Positions 1 through 6,726 of a stretch of 15,719 nucleotides of DNA are shown in pieces. The stretch covers positions 1 to 15,719 of the forward strand of contig CAYMZR010000044.1 in the NCBI GenBank assembly GCA_964394975.1, given 5' to 3'. Numbering within the stretch: position 1 is the stretch's first letter; every line of letters starts with the position of its first letter. Origin of the DNA: UBA11996 sp964394975. Its GTDB lineage: Bacteria; Chloroflexota; Dehalococcoidia; Lucifugimonadales; UBA826. The translations under genes were made by a program, and so were the position numbers. Below the pieces are notes generated by a model. The model saw nothing but the letters and a program-made list of their open reading frames with translations. It ran no database searches and was not told the origin of the DNA.

Positions 1-116
1 CCATACATTTGGGTGACCATACTATTAGTGGTTAAACCGGTAACTCCAAATACATACTCGACCCCTTCAGCCCTAAGTAATTCTATGACTGCCTGACCTG
101 CTGCGATTTCTGCCAT
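1..116 (-). CDS. ThDP-dependent enzyme, N-terminal fragment (acetolactate synthase/benzoylformate decarboxylase superfamily)
   Basis: Partial gene running off the left edge. Reading the minus strand from the ATG at 116-114 gives 38 codons beginning MAEIAAGQAVIELLRAEGVE and continuing YVFGVTGLTTNSMVTQMY. This is the standard opening of the Pyr domain of ThDP-dependent decarboxylases and synthases, in which a helix (G-x-x-A-V-x-x-L-x-x-E-G-V) leads into the V/I-F-G strand. It aligns without gaps to the N-terminus of the divergent gene at 248 (GKQAVLEMLKAEGIEYIFG), so the two are paralogues. The usual G-x-P-G turn after the FG strand reads G-V-T-G here, so a Pro is replaced. The activating Glu and the ThDP-binding GDG...NN motif lie outside the window. 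A weak purine-rich stretch (AGGATTGGGAAAA on the minus strand) precedes the ATG. The exact reaction cannot be told. Confidence 0.8.
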   Translation of the reverse strand, partial: MAEIAAGQAVIELLRAEGVEYVFGVTGLTTNSMVTQMY

Positions 117-247
117 TTTTCCCAATCCTGTAATTTTTTTTGATAAATATCAACACCGGCATATTAGCATGAGTAAGAGCAATTGCCGTTATCAGCGTCA
201 ATCTGTACCATATTTCCCTCAAGAAAAAGAAATTCTAGGGGGCAAAA
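117..247. promoter_or_regulatory. Divergent control region between two ThDP-enzyme genes
   Basis: 131 bp separate the two divergent starts. On the plus strand a weak sigma70-like pair is visible: TTGCCG at 183-188, a 17-bp spacer and TACCAT at 206-211 (4 of 6 matches each), about 36 bp before the ATG at 248. A short dyad, TGATA-AA-TATCA, lies at 141-152, near the minus-strand gene, and could be an operator. No convincing minus-strand promoter was found. AGGGGG at 237-242 is a good ribosome binding site for the plus gene, 5 nt before its ATG. Shared regulation of the two genes is inference. Confidence 0.35.
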
Positions 248-1909
248 ATGTCGCAAACCATGTCTGGAAAACAAGCTGTACTTGAAATGCTCAAAGCTGA
301 AGGCATTGAGTATATTTTTGGTAATCCAGGAACTAGTGAAGGTCCGCTGATCGATATGCTGGGAGACTACCCAGAATTCAAATACATCATGGCATTACAG
401 GAAAGTGTAGCCATGGGTATGGGAGAATCATTCGCTCGTTCAACAGAAAAGACCTCATTCGTCAGCCTCCATGTGGACAGCGGGCTTGCTAACGGAATCG
501 CTCTGATGCTTGATGCCCTCAACACTGGCACTCCAATGGTTGTGACTTCAGCTAACTATGACTCGAGAAAGATAAATGAGACCAAAACTGATCTCGCTGA
601 ACTTGTTCGACCTGTCACTAAATGGGCAGTGGAATTAGACTTACCTGATCAAATACCAAGCGTTTTAAGACGAGCGTTCAACGAAGCAAACAGCCATCCA
701 AAAGGGCCAGTTTATGTTGGTTTCACAGCTAATGCTTTGGAAGGCATAGCAAACATGAACATTGTCCCTTCAGGCAAAGTTCATGACGATGTAATTCCAA
801 GCCCCTCAGGCATTTTGGAAGCCGCAAAATTACTAACTCATGCAAAAAATCCCGCACTTATCGTGGGTGACAGGGTCTCAGACGATGATGCCATAAGTGA
901 ATCAATAAGCATTGCGGAACTCCTAGGAATGGCGGTGTTTCAGTCACGAGGGGCAGAAGTATCTTTTCCTACCACACACCCACAATACCAAGGAATGCAC
1001 TCTCTAAGATCACAAGCATCAAGAGAATCTTTAAAGGAATTCGACGTAATCCTCACGGTAGGGATGGACACATTGGATGAACTATTTTACTGGGGTGATG
1101 TCATCTTGGATGAATCCCAGAAACTAATTCACATTGATCCGATTCCTGGTCGGGTGGGTAGATCTGAACCGACAGATGTAGGAATAATTTCAAACTGTAA
1201 AACTGGTCTTACCAATCTAATAGCCGAAGTTTCCAAGACACTAGATCAAAATATAGTTTCGACTCGAAAATCTCAGGTAATATCAGACGCTTCATCTCAA
1301 AAGGATGACTACGAAGAATCAGTTAAGGAAAAATGGAACAGCACTCCAATGTCCCCTGCAAGAATGATGTATGAACTATCAAATGCTGTCCCCAAGAATT
1401 CGATAATAGTAGACGATTCAATAAGTAACAGACCCGCTATGAGACATTATTTTCCAGCCGTCGAAAGAAATGATATTAGAGGGGTACGTGGTCAGTCGAT
1501 TGGCGGCGGCATTGGAGCCACTATGGGGACAAAGTGTGCTTTCCCTGACAGGCCTGTCTTCGGAATTATTGGTGATGGCAGCGCGATGATGACCGTACAG
1601 GGCCTATGGACTGCTGCAAACGACAAAATTCCTTGCATATTTGTAATCTGCAATAACGGAATGTACAGGGTCCTCAAGACTAACTTTAATGTTTACCAAA
1701 AGGAAATTCTTAACGAGCCTGAACCAGCCGGAGACAATCTTCTATATTCTGACTTCGTCACTCCATTTAATATTTGTACTATTGCTGAAGGGATGGGCCT
1801 ACACAGTGAGCGTGTCACCGATCCGAACGAGATCGCCGGCGCTGTTGACAGAGCCTTAGCCTCAGGAGCTCCCGCATTACTAGATATTGTCATAGATGGG
1901 AAAATCTAG
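248..1909 (+). CDS. ThDP-dependent decarboxylase-like enzyme (benzoylformate decarboxylase / acetolactate synthase family)
   Basis: A 553-residue cytoplasmic enzyme of the usual family length, with Pyr, central and PP domains in order. The Pyr domain carries the activating Glu in A-L-Q-E (E52). A Leu-His at residues 74-75 sits where benzoylformate decarboxylase has its active-site His70; the surrounding A-L-Q-E...LH...PV-KW...GPVY pattern resembles that enzyme more than acetolactate synthase. The BFD active-site Ser26 would correspond to T29 in NPGTSE. The PP domain has the ThDP/Mg motif G442-D443-G444 with N469-N470 about 25 residues later. The start is supported by AGGGGG 5 nt upstream; a second Met at codon 5 is possible but less well placed. 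The reaction is probably ThDP-dependent chemistry on a 2-oxo acid or an aldehyde; the substrate is unknown. It is followed 6 bp downstream by the Ntn hydrolase, so the two are almost surely co-transcribed. Confidence 0.87.
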   Translation: MSQTMSGKQAVLEMLKAEGIEYIFGNPGTSEGPLIDMLGDYPEFKYIMALQESVAMGMGESFARSTEKTSFVSLHVDSGLANGIALMLDALNTGTPMVVTSANYDSRKINETKTDLAELVRPVTKWAVELDLPDQIPSVLRRAFNEANSHPKGPVYVGFTANALEGIANMNIVPSGKVHDDVIPSPSGILEAAKLLTHAKNPALIVGDRVSDDDAISESISIAELLGMAVFQSRGAEVSFPTTHPQYQGMHSLRSQASRESLKEFDVILTVGMDTLDELFYWGDVILDESQKLIHIDPIPGRVGRSEPTDVGIISNCKTGLTNLIAEVSKTLDQNIVSTRKSQVISDASSQKDDYEESVKEKWNSTPMSPARMMYELSNAVPKNSIIVDDSISNRPAMRHYFPAVERNDIRGVRGQSIGGGIGATMGTKCAFPDRPVFGIIGDGSAMMTVQGLWTAANDKIPCIFVICNNGMYRVLKTNFNVYQKEILNEPEPAGDNLLYSDFVTPFNICTIAEGMGLHSERVTDPNEIAGAVDRALASGAPALLDIVIDGKI

Positions 1910-1915
1910 TCACAG

Positions 1916-3580
1916 ATGTTTTCCACATATAAGCAAGAAGTAGTCGGTTCAAAGGGGGTTGTAGCATCCAATCATCCCCTAGCATCCCTTGCTGGGGTTG
2001 AAATGCTCACATCAGGTGGAAATGCAGTGGACGCAGCAATAGCCACCATTTTCGCACTTTCTGTCGTCGAGCCTATGATGGTGGGTATAACTGGAGCAGG
2101 ATTTATCAATTACTACAACTCAAGAGATAAATCTTCCATTACTATCGACAATTACTGCACTGCCCCTATAAAAGCTACTGAAGATATGTTCACACCCATT
2201 TCTGATAAGTGGCCCGATTATATGGAAACCAAGAACCACCAGAGCAGATATGGATATCTATCAGTGGGAGTCCCTGCGGCCCTCCAAGCCTGGGCTCATA
2301 TGGAAGAGAAATATGGACTTCTGGGTATTGAAAAGGTTATAAGCCCAGCAATTAGATTCTCAAAGGAAGGGTTTAGGGTAAGTGATTATCTTTCTGGGAT
2401 AGTAGAAAACAACAAGGATATATTGTCTTTGTATCCTAGTAGTAAATCAATTTTTTTAGGAAATGGTGTTGCTGTAAAATCAGGAGACACCCTTGCTAAT
2501 CCTGACTATGCTAAAACACTGGAAGACATTGCCAAAAACGGCGTTTCCACCCTGACAGAAGGCAAGTTAGGTAATTCAATTGACCGAGACATGAAGTCAA
2601 ACAAAGGAATCGTATCCCTGGATGACCTAGATCAATACAAGATCAAATACAGAGAACCCGTTCGAGGTACTTACCGAGGGTATGAAATTGTCGGAGTGGG
2701 CCCGGTAAGTTCCGGTGCTACCCATATAATTCAAGCTCTAAATATAATAGAGGGTTTCGATGTAAAGGAAATGCAATTCGGTAGTGTGGAATACATACAC
2801 CTAATCGCGGAAACCCTCAAATTGGTCTTCGCTGATAGGTTTAAATACATGGGAGACCCTGATTTTGTCAAAGTGCCTGTAGAAGGTCTTATCTCAAAGG
2901 AATATGGGCAACACTGTAGGCAAAAAATAGATTTGTCTAAATCATCTAGTTTTGAACACGATAACCCAGCGGCTTTCGCCACTGAATCAAAAAACACCAC
3001 CCACATTACGGTGGCAGATGAAACCGGCAGTGTGGTGTCCATGACCCAAACCCTTAATGACGCCTTCGGTTCACGTGTTACGGTGCCAGGGACAGGGGTT
3101 TTATTAAACAATACTATGTATAACTTCGATCCTCACCCCGGAACGGCCAATTCAATAGCACCTGGGAAACGTGTCTTGAGCAGCATGGCACCAATCACTG
3201 TATTTAAGTCAGGTAAACCTTTCATGTCCTTAGGAACACCAGGGGCAAGACGCATATTCCCATCAGTACTACAAGGGATAATAAACGTTATTGATCATGG
3301 TATGTCGCTACAAGAAGCCGTAGAAGCCCCCAGAGTTTGGACACAGGGTCAAAATCTTGAACTGGAACCAGACATTTCCCCTGATGTGATAGAGCCATTA
3401 ACCCAAAAAGGGCATGTTATTGAAGGGGTGGAAAGAGTTGCAGGTGGGATGAATGGGGTTTTATTCGACGACACCGGAACTATCCACGGTGCTGCTTGCT
3501 GGAGGGCTGATGGGTCACCGATAGCAGTTGGAGGAGGTCCCGCAACTATAAAGGGAAGCAACCCAATGTTTAGAGTCTAA
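1916..3580 (+). CDS. Gamma-glutamyltransferase-family Ntn hydrolase lacking the gamma-glutamyl-binding residues
   Basis: A 554-residue proenzyme-type protein without a signal peptide, so probably cytoplasmic (E. coli GGT is periplasmic). Family landmarks are clear: the N-terminal GGNAVDAA segment (35-42), the autoprocessing site N-T-T-H with nucleophile T361, the T-L-N segment (N381), S422-S423-M, and the oxyanion-type loop G-T-P-G-A (440-444). Numbering runs at a constant offset of 30 from E. coli GGT around the nucleophile (T391=T361, N411=N381). At that offset E430 becomes T400 and D433 becomes N403, and R114, in the D-F-R-E-M-A-P segment, becomes Y80 in D-N-Y-C-T-A-P. All three residues that hold the glutamyl alpha-carboxylate and alpha-amino group are therefore replaced. 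Cleavage into two subunits and amidase or acylase activity are likely, but gamma-glutamyl transfer is not. HpxW-like oxamate amidohydrolase or cephalosporin/glutaryl acylase types are possible relatives. It sits 6 bp behind the ThDP enzyme gene with no clear ribosome binding site, which suggests translational coupling. Confidence 0.88.
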   Translation: MFSTYKQEVVGSKGVVASNHPLASLAGVEMLTSGGNAVDAAIATIFALSVVEPMMVGITGAGFINYYNSRDKSSITIDNYCTAPIKATEDMFTPISDKWPDYMETKNHQSRYGYLSVGVPAALQAWAHMEEKYGLLGIEKVISPAIRFSKEGFRVSDYLSGIVENNKDILSLYPSSKSIFLGNGVAVKSGDTLANPDYAKTLEDIAKNGVSTLTEGKLGNSIDRDMKSNKGIVSLDDLDQYKIKYREPVRGTYRGYEIVGVGPVSSGATHIIQALNIIEGFDVKEMQFGSVEYIHLIAETLKLVFADRFKYMGDPDFVKVPVEGLISKEYGQHCRQKIDLSKSSSFEHDNPAAFATESKNTTHITVADETGSVVSMTQTLNDAFGSRVTVPGTGVLLNNTMYNFDPHPGTANSIAPGKRVLSSMAPITVFKSGKPFMSLGTPGARRIFPSVLQGIINVIDHGMSLQEAVEAPRVWTQGQNLELEPDISPDVIEPLTQKGHVIEGVERVAGGMNGVLFDDTGTIHGAACWRADGSPIAVGGGPATIKGSNPMFRV

Positions 3581-3617
3581 TTGCTTTGCGATTTACCTTA
3601 AATTTGGCTTCACTAAC

Positions 3618-3646
3618 TTGACCATTGGCTCGTATTTGGATATATT
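3618..3646 (+). promoter_or_regulatory. Sigma70-type promoter of the peptide ABC transporter operon
   Basis: TTGACC at 3618-3623, a spacer of exactly 17 bp and TATATT at 3641-3646 give 5 of 6 matches in each hexamer. It lies 38 bp after the stop of the hydrolase gene. The predicted start of transcription near 3653 leaves about 300 nt of untranslated leader before the lipoprotein gene. A second AT-rich -10-like site, TATAAA at 3904-3909, lacks a good -35 and could give a short leader instead. Confidence 0.55.
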
Positions 3647-3651
3647 TGGTA

Positions 3652-3950
3652 CCTCTTCGGAAGGATCATCCACAAACCCGGAGTAGGGAGATAACTTCAA
3701 ACAACCGCATATTCGTGAGGTTTATACCTCACTGCTAAGCATCCAAGGCGGACCTTGAATGGCATTAATTCTTAACACCGCAATGGTGTAGCACCAAGTT
3801 CATCGATCATGAGCTGAACAATCAACAACCCGGTGCTTCAACCTTCTATCTCGTGGTCTAAAACTTTGCCTAATTGGGTCCTGAGATAGGGTGTAGAAAT
3901 ATTTATAAACTTAAAAATTCGCAATTTTCCACCAAACTAAGGAGAGCCAT
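3652..3950 (+). promoter_or_regulatory. Long hairpin-rich 5' leader of the peptide transporter operon (candidate cis-regulatory RNA)
   Basis: This 300-bp gene-free stretch holds several short hairpins. These are a C(UUCG)G hairpin with one bulge at 3652-3664; GTGAGGT-TTAT-ACCTCAC at 3715-3732 (7 perfect bp, 4-nt loop); a stem at 3741-3760 built on CAAGG-CGGA-CCTTG with one mismatch and two more pairs outside; TGGTG-TAG-CACCA at 3784-3796; GTTCA/TGAAC at 3798-3819; and CTATCTC/GAGATAG at 3846-3852 and 3883-3889. AGCACC (3790-3795) could pair instead with GGTGCT (3832-3837), which would exclude the 3784-3796 hairpin. No T-run follows any stem, so classic intrinsic termination is not seen. The 3' end carries a strong ribosome binding site, AAGGAGAG at 3939-3946, before the ATG at 3951. 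I do not recognise a known riboswitch class. The pairing is seen; the regulatory role is inference. Confidence 0.4.
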
Positions 3951-5654
3951 ATGTTGAAAAGTATTTTAGGCAATAGAATCGCGAACTCGTTCATGATTCT
4001 ATCAATCGCAACTTTTTCCATATTTATGACAGCCTGCCAAGGCGAGACTATTGTCAAAGAGGTGGAGGTCATAAAAGAGGTTGAAGTTGAAAAAGAAGTA
4101 ATAAAAGAGGTCATCAAGGAAGTTAAGGTTGAAGTTGAGAAAGAAGTAATAGTAGTGGCTACTCCAATGCCCGTTATAACAGGGGCAGGCGGCCAGCAAT
4201 ATGGTGGTACCTTGAAGTTAGGAATTATAGACTTCGGTGCTATGGACCCATCTATTATGGGACTATCGGAAGGTAGTGCCATATACAGTAACCATACATA
4301 TGACAACCTCACCGAACCATGGTACGACGGTGGGATAGTAAACAGAATAGCCGAAACATGGTCAGCTAACGACGATCTGTCTGTTTACACTATCAATGTT
4401 AGACAAGGAGTCACATTCCACGACGGATCCGCTCTAACATCGGCTGATGTAAAGTGGACCTTTGACCGGATTATGGACGAAACAACCGCGTCCCCGTTAC
4501 TAGGGGAAATAGACTACATCAGTGAGATAACAACTCCTGATGCTGCTACAGCGATATTCACGCTTAAAGGCTCCAACACCAATCTACCTCAAGATATATC
4601 TGACTATCATGCACGTATTGTTCCTGACGGCATAACCCAGGAGACACTCCAGGAGTCAAGCACTGACTTTGGAACAGGTCCCTATACACTTGGTGATCAT
4701 AACCCAGCAGAAAGAACCGTAATGAATAAATATGATAGTTATTGGGTCGAAGGAAAACCTTTCTACGACCGGATTATCATGTACTACATGCCAGAAGAAG
4801 CAACGAGAATAGAGGCTATAAAATCTGGCGCCGTCGATGTAATCGGCAGTTTCTCTTTGGCACAGGTGGAAGGTCTCAATGAGCGAGATTCAATCACAGT
4901 CACCGGAACCGACTCTGCCACAATCAGAAACTTGGTCTTGGATAATCGTGAAGAGAGTATTTTCAGCGACAAAAATGCTAGAAAGGCTCTGCAGTACGCT
5001 ATTGATCGAGACTTTGTAAGAAAGGCAGTAACGTATGGATTTGGTGCTAATGCTAACGACCATCCAATAGGTACTGCAGACCAAATGTACTGGGATGAAC
5101 AACCTCTCAGCAATCAAGACATTGAACTCTCCCGCAGCTATCTTACAGCTGCTGGATACAACGACTCTAACCCATTAAGCTTTGAGCTTGATGCATCAGA
5201 CTTTAACCAAATGTTAGAAATGGCTCTCGCGGTAGAACAGTCTGTCGAAGCCACCGATCTACCCATTGAGATAGAAGTTGCAAAGCATGAAGAATCCACA
5301 TTCTGGGAAGCTATATGGATGCAGCCCGGAGGAACACCCGCTGTTACTTCCGCATGGAACGGACGTCCAGCGGCCCAGGCGGTTAGCGTGGCCCTAAAGG
5401 GTGGTGGAAGTTGGAACGAGTCGTATTTCGATAATCCTAGGATGGACGAATTATTGGAGCTGTCCTCTACTGAAATTGATTTTGACAAAAGAAAAGCTTA
5501 CTGGAAAGAAATACAGGAAATCCTTATAGAAGAGGTTCCTAGTGTTTACCTTCTTTATGTCCCAGTTCTAGTCGCACATCGAACCCACGTACAGGGAGTG
5601 CAAGCTCATCCTAATAGCTGGACCTTTATGGAAGATTGGTGGAGTTCCGAATAG
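3951..5654 (+). CDS. Peptide/nickel-type ABC transporter substrate-binding lipoprotein (SBP_bac_5 family)
   Basis: 567 residues. The protein opens with a basic N-terminus and hydrophobic segment (about 11-26), then a lipobox-like M-T-A-C with the lipidated Cys at residue 29, so it is exported and membrane-anchored. Residues 35-68 form a low-complexity linker of repeated K-E-V / E-V-E-K units ending in V-V-A-T-P-M-P, a style common in Chloroflexota binding proteins. The ligand-binding domain follows from about residue 85. It has the family hallmarks G-G-T-L-K-L, the R-Q-G-V-T-F-H-D-G-S-A-L-T-S-A-D-V block (roughly residues 150-170), and G-T-G-P-Y-T-L. Start and ribosome binding site (AAGGAGAG, 4 nt before the ATG) are unambiguous. 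It is the first gene of the importer operon and would catch the extracellular peptide or similar ligand; the ligand itself cannot be deduced. Confidence 0.93.
   Translation: MLKSILGNRIANSFMILSIATFSIFMTACQGETIVKEVEVIKEVEVEKEVIKEVIKEVKVEVEKEVIVVATPMPVITGAGGQQYGGTLKLGIIDFGAMDPSIMGLSEGSAIYSNHTYDNLTEPWYDGGIVNRIAETWSANDDLSVYTINVRQGVTFHDGSALTSADVKWTFDRIMDETTASPLLGEIDYISEITTPDAATAIFTLKGSNTNLPQDISDYHARIVPDGITQETLQESSTDFGTGPYTLGDHNPAERTVMNKYDSYWVEGKPFYDRIIMYYMPEEATRIEAIKSGAVDVIGSFSLAQVEGLNERDSITVTGTDSATIRNLVLDNREESIFSDKNARKALQYAIDRDFVRKAVTYGFGANANDHPIGTADQMYWDEQPLSNQDIELSRSYLTAAGYNDSNPLSFELDASDFNQMLEMALAVEQSVEATDLPIEIEVAKHEESTFWEAIWMQPGGTPAVTSAWNGRPAAQAVSVALKGGGSWNESYFDNPRMDELLELSSTEIDFDKRKAYWKEIQEILIEEVPSVYLLYVPVLVAHRTHVQGVQAHPNSWTFMEDWWSSE
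4083..4151 (+). repeat. Imperfect internal repeat coding the Lys-Glu-Val linker of the binding protein
   Basis: A 21-nt unit at 4083-4103 recurs at 4131-4151 with one mismatch, 48 nt (16 codons) away. The intervening DNA is built of further degenerate GAAGT/AAAGAGGT units. It encodes the alternating K-E-V linker (about residues 45-67). The repeat is coding and needs no separate function, but it is a place where slippage or assembly errors could change linker length. Confidence 0.7.
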
Positions 5655-5663
5655 GTACACCAA

Positions 5664-5687
5664 TATTCAAACGTAACACGTTGAATA
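5664..5687 (+). promoter_or_regulatory. Hairpin 1 between binding-protein and permease genes
   Basis: TATTCAA at 5664-5670 pairs with TTGAATA at 5681-5687. CGT (5672-5674) and ACG (5678-5680) extend the stem to 10 bp past one bulged A, leaving a 3-nt loop. It begins 9 nt after the stop codon of the binding-protein gene. No T-run follows. Confidence 0.6.
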
Positions 5688-5737
5688 CGTCAGTGGGTGA
5701 TCTAGGTATGAAACAATCCTAGATCACGTGCTGACGT
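5687..5737 (+). promoter_or_regulatory. Hairpin 2 (long stem) between binding-protein and permease genes
   Basis: ACGTCAG (5687-5693) pairs with CTGACGT (5731-5737), and GTGATCTAGG (5697-5706) pairs with CCTAGATCAC (5718-5727). Between the two arms lie two G-U wobbles and one mismatch, and the loop is 11 nt. This 19-pair stem is the strongest structure in the window. It has no T-run behind it, so it looks less like a terminator than like an mRNA 3'-end stabiliser or partial attenuator. Such an element would keep the binding protein more abundant than the permeases, as intergenic structures do in other binding-protein operons. Confidence 0.65.
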
Positions 5738-5762
5738 GACCCGTCCCATTTGATCTCAGCCC

Positions 5763-5768
5763 AAGGAG
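5763..5768 (+). promoter_or_regulatory. Ribosome binding site fixing a non-ATG start of the first permease
   Basis: AAGGAG at 5763-5768 is a near-perfect Shine-Dalgarno sequence 9 nt before the in-frame ATC at 5778. No ATG, GTG or TTG stands in the permease frame between the upstream stop (5751-5753) and 5940. Confidence 0.65.
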
Positions 5769-5777
5769 TTTCATAAT

Positions 5778-6725
5778 ATCCTAAGATACCTCGTCATAAG
5801 ACTAACTTTTATTGCCGTTACTCTTTTCTTTGTCTCTGTTGCTATATTTACAGCTACCGAGTTTCTCCCGGGAGACGCCGCTTCTCTCCTTTTAGGCCAA
5901 CAAGCCACAGAGAGCAACCTGAAAAACCTGCGCCATAACATGGGACTTGACCGACATCCGGTAGAAAGGTATACCGTGTGGATCAAAAATGCTGTACGAG
6001 GCGATTTGGGAATGGCGGCTCGAGGCGGCGCTACCATTAACAGCATGGTTAAAAGTAGACTTCCGAACTCTGCTCTACTTGCGGTGGTAGCGTTCCTTAT
6101 AGCGGTCCCAACCTCATTGCTTGCAGGAGTCTTAGCGGGCACTAGACCAGACACAAAACTCGACAGGATACTCAGCATAGGGAGTCTCCTTGCAATTTCG
6201 ATACCAGAATTTATTATTGGTGTCATTTTAATGATGGTTTTTGCAACCAAACTTGGTTGGTTTCCGTCCTCCAGTATTTTGCTTCCTGGAGAAACTATTT
6301 TGGGTACCCCCAAAATATTAGTGCTTCCAACCCTTACTATCACTGGGGCTTTATTTGCGTATATATTGCGCATGGCTCGAGCCAACGTGATAGAGGTTAT
6401 GGAAAGCAATTACGTCAGGACTGCCATATTAAAAGGCCTCAGTATGAGACAGGTTGTGTTTAAGCACGTCTTACCAAATGCCATGATCCCCACTATTACA
6501 GTAATAGCAAACAACGTCGGATGGATGTTTGGGGGAATCATTGTTGTTGAATTCGTTTTTGCATACCCAGGTATTGGAAGCCTGTTGATTATGGCCATCG
6601 ATACCCGGGATATGCGATTGCTTCAATCTACAGCGCTAGTCATAGCTGCTATTTATGCATTCGCGAACCTCGCGGCCGACCTACTTTATGGCCTCTTGAA
6701 TCCCAGAGTTAGAGTAGGACAATAA
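5778..6725 (+). CDS. DppB/OppB-like peptide ABC transporter permease, probable ATC start
   Basis: 315 residues if begun at ATC 5778, the usual length for this family. The frame upstream of the first ATG (5940) encodes a textbook DppB N-terminus: L-R-Y-L-V-I-R-L-T, a first membrane helix (about residues 8-27), then F-L-P-G-D-A-A, L-G-Q-Q-A-T and L-R-H-N-M-G-L-D. Starting at 5940 would delete the first membrane segment and the conserved L-P-G-D motif, so it is wrong. The C-terminal half has the EAA loop that docks on the ATPase: Y-V-R-T-A-I-L-K-G-L-S, followed by V-L-P-N-A-M-I-P. It forms the membrane channel with the next permease and ends 1 bp before its ATG. The oddity is the start: either a true AUC initiation codon, allowed but rare in bacteria, or an ATG changed by mutation or sequence error. 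Confidence 0.85.
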   Translation: MLRYLVIRLTFIAVTLFFVSVAIFTATEFLPGDAASLLLGQQATESNLKNLRHNMGLDRHPVERYTVWIKNAVRGDLGMAARGGATINSMVKSRLPNSALLAVVAFLIAVPTSLLAGVLAGTRPDTKLDRILSIGSLLAISIPEFIIGVILMMVFATKLGWFPSSSILLPGETILGTPKILVLPTLTITGALFAYILRMARANVIEVMESNYVRTAILKGLSMRQVVFKHVLPNAMIPTITVIANNVGWMFGGIIVVEFVFAYPGIGSLLIMAIDTRDMRLLQSTALVIAAIYAFANLAADLLYGLLNPRVRVGQ

Positions 6726-6726
6726 A

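Noticed and set aside
179..186. Perfect 8-bp palindrome GCAATTGC between the ThDP genes
   Set aside because: Too short to stand above chance in a 15.7-kb window and not positioned on a convincing promoter.
3581..3950. Possible small protein or tRNA gene in the gap before the importer operon
   Set aside because: No open frame with a ribosome binding site and sensible composition, and no cloverleaf with a T-arm consensus, was found; only hairpins and promoter elements are supported.
3911..4312. 133-codon open frame on the minus strand rich in Ser-Thr-Phe repeats
   Set aside because: It is the antisense of the repetitive Lys-Glu-Val linker of the binding lipoprotein; the repeats come from that coding DNA, and there is no own ribosome binding site or recognisable domain.
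5708..5722. Mini-ORF ATG-AAA-CAA-TCC-TAG beginning in the loop of the long hairpin
   Set aside because: Only four codons, and its start sits inside a strong stem-loop without a proper ribosome binding site; chance is the simplest explanation.
5687..5760. Intrinsic terminator after the binding-protein gene
   Set aside because: The stem is strong but is followed by GACCCGTCCC, with no T-run, and the permease genes downstream need expression; it is kept as a regulatory hairpin only.
5771..6409. 212-codon open frame on the minus strand
   Set aside because: It lies wholly opposite the DppB-like permease, whose sense frame shows clear family motifs; the antisense product is not recognisable.
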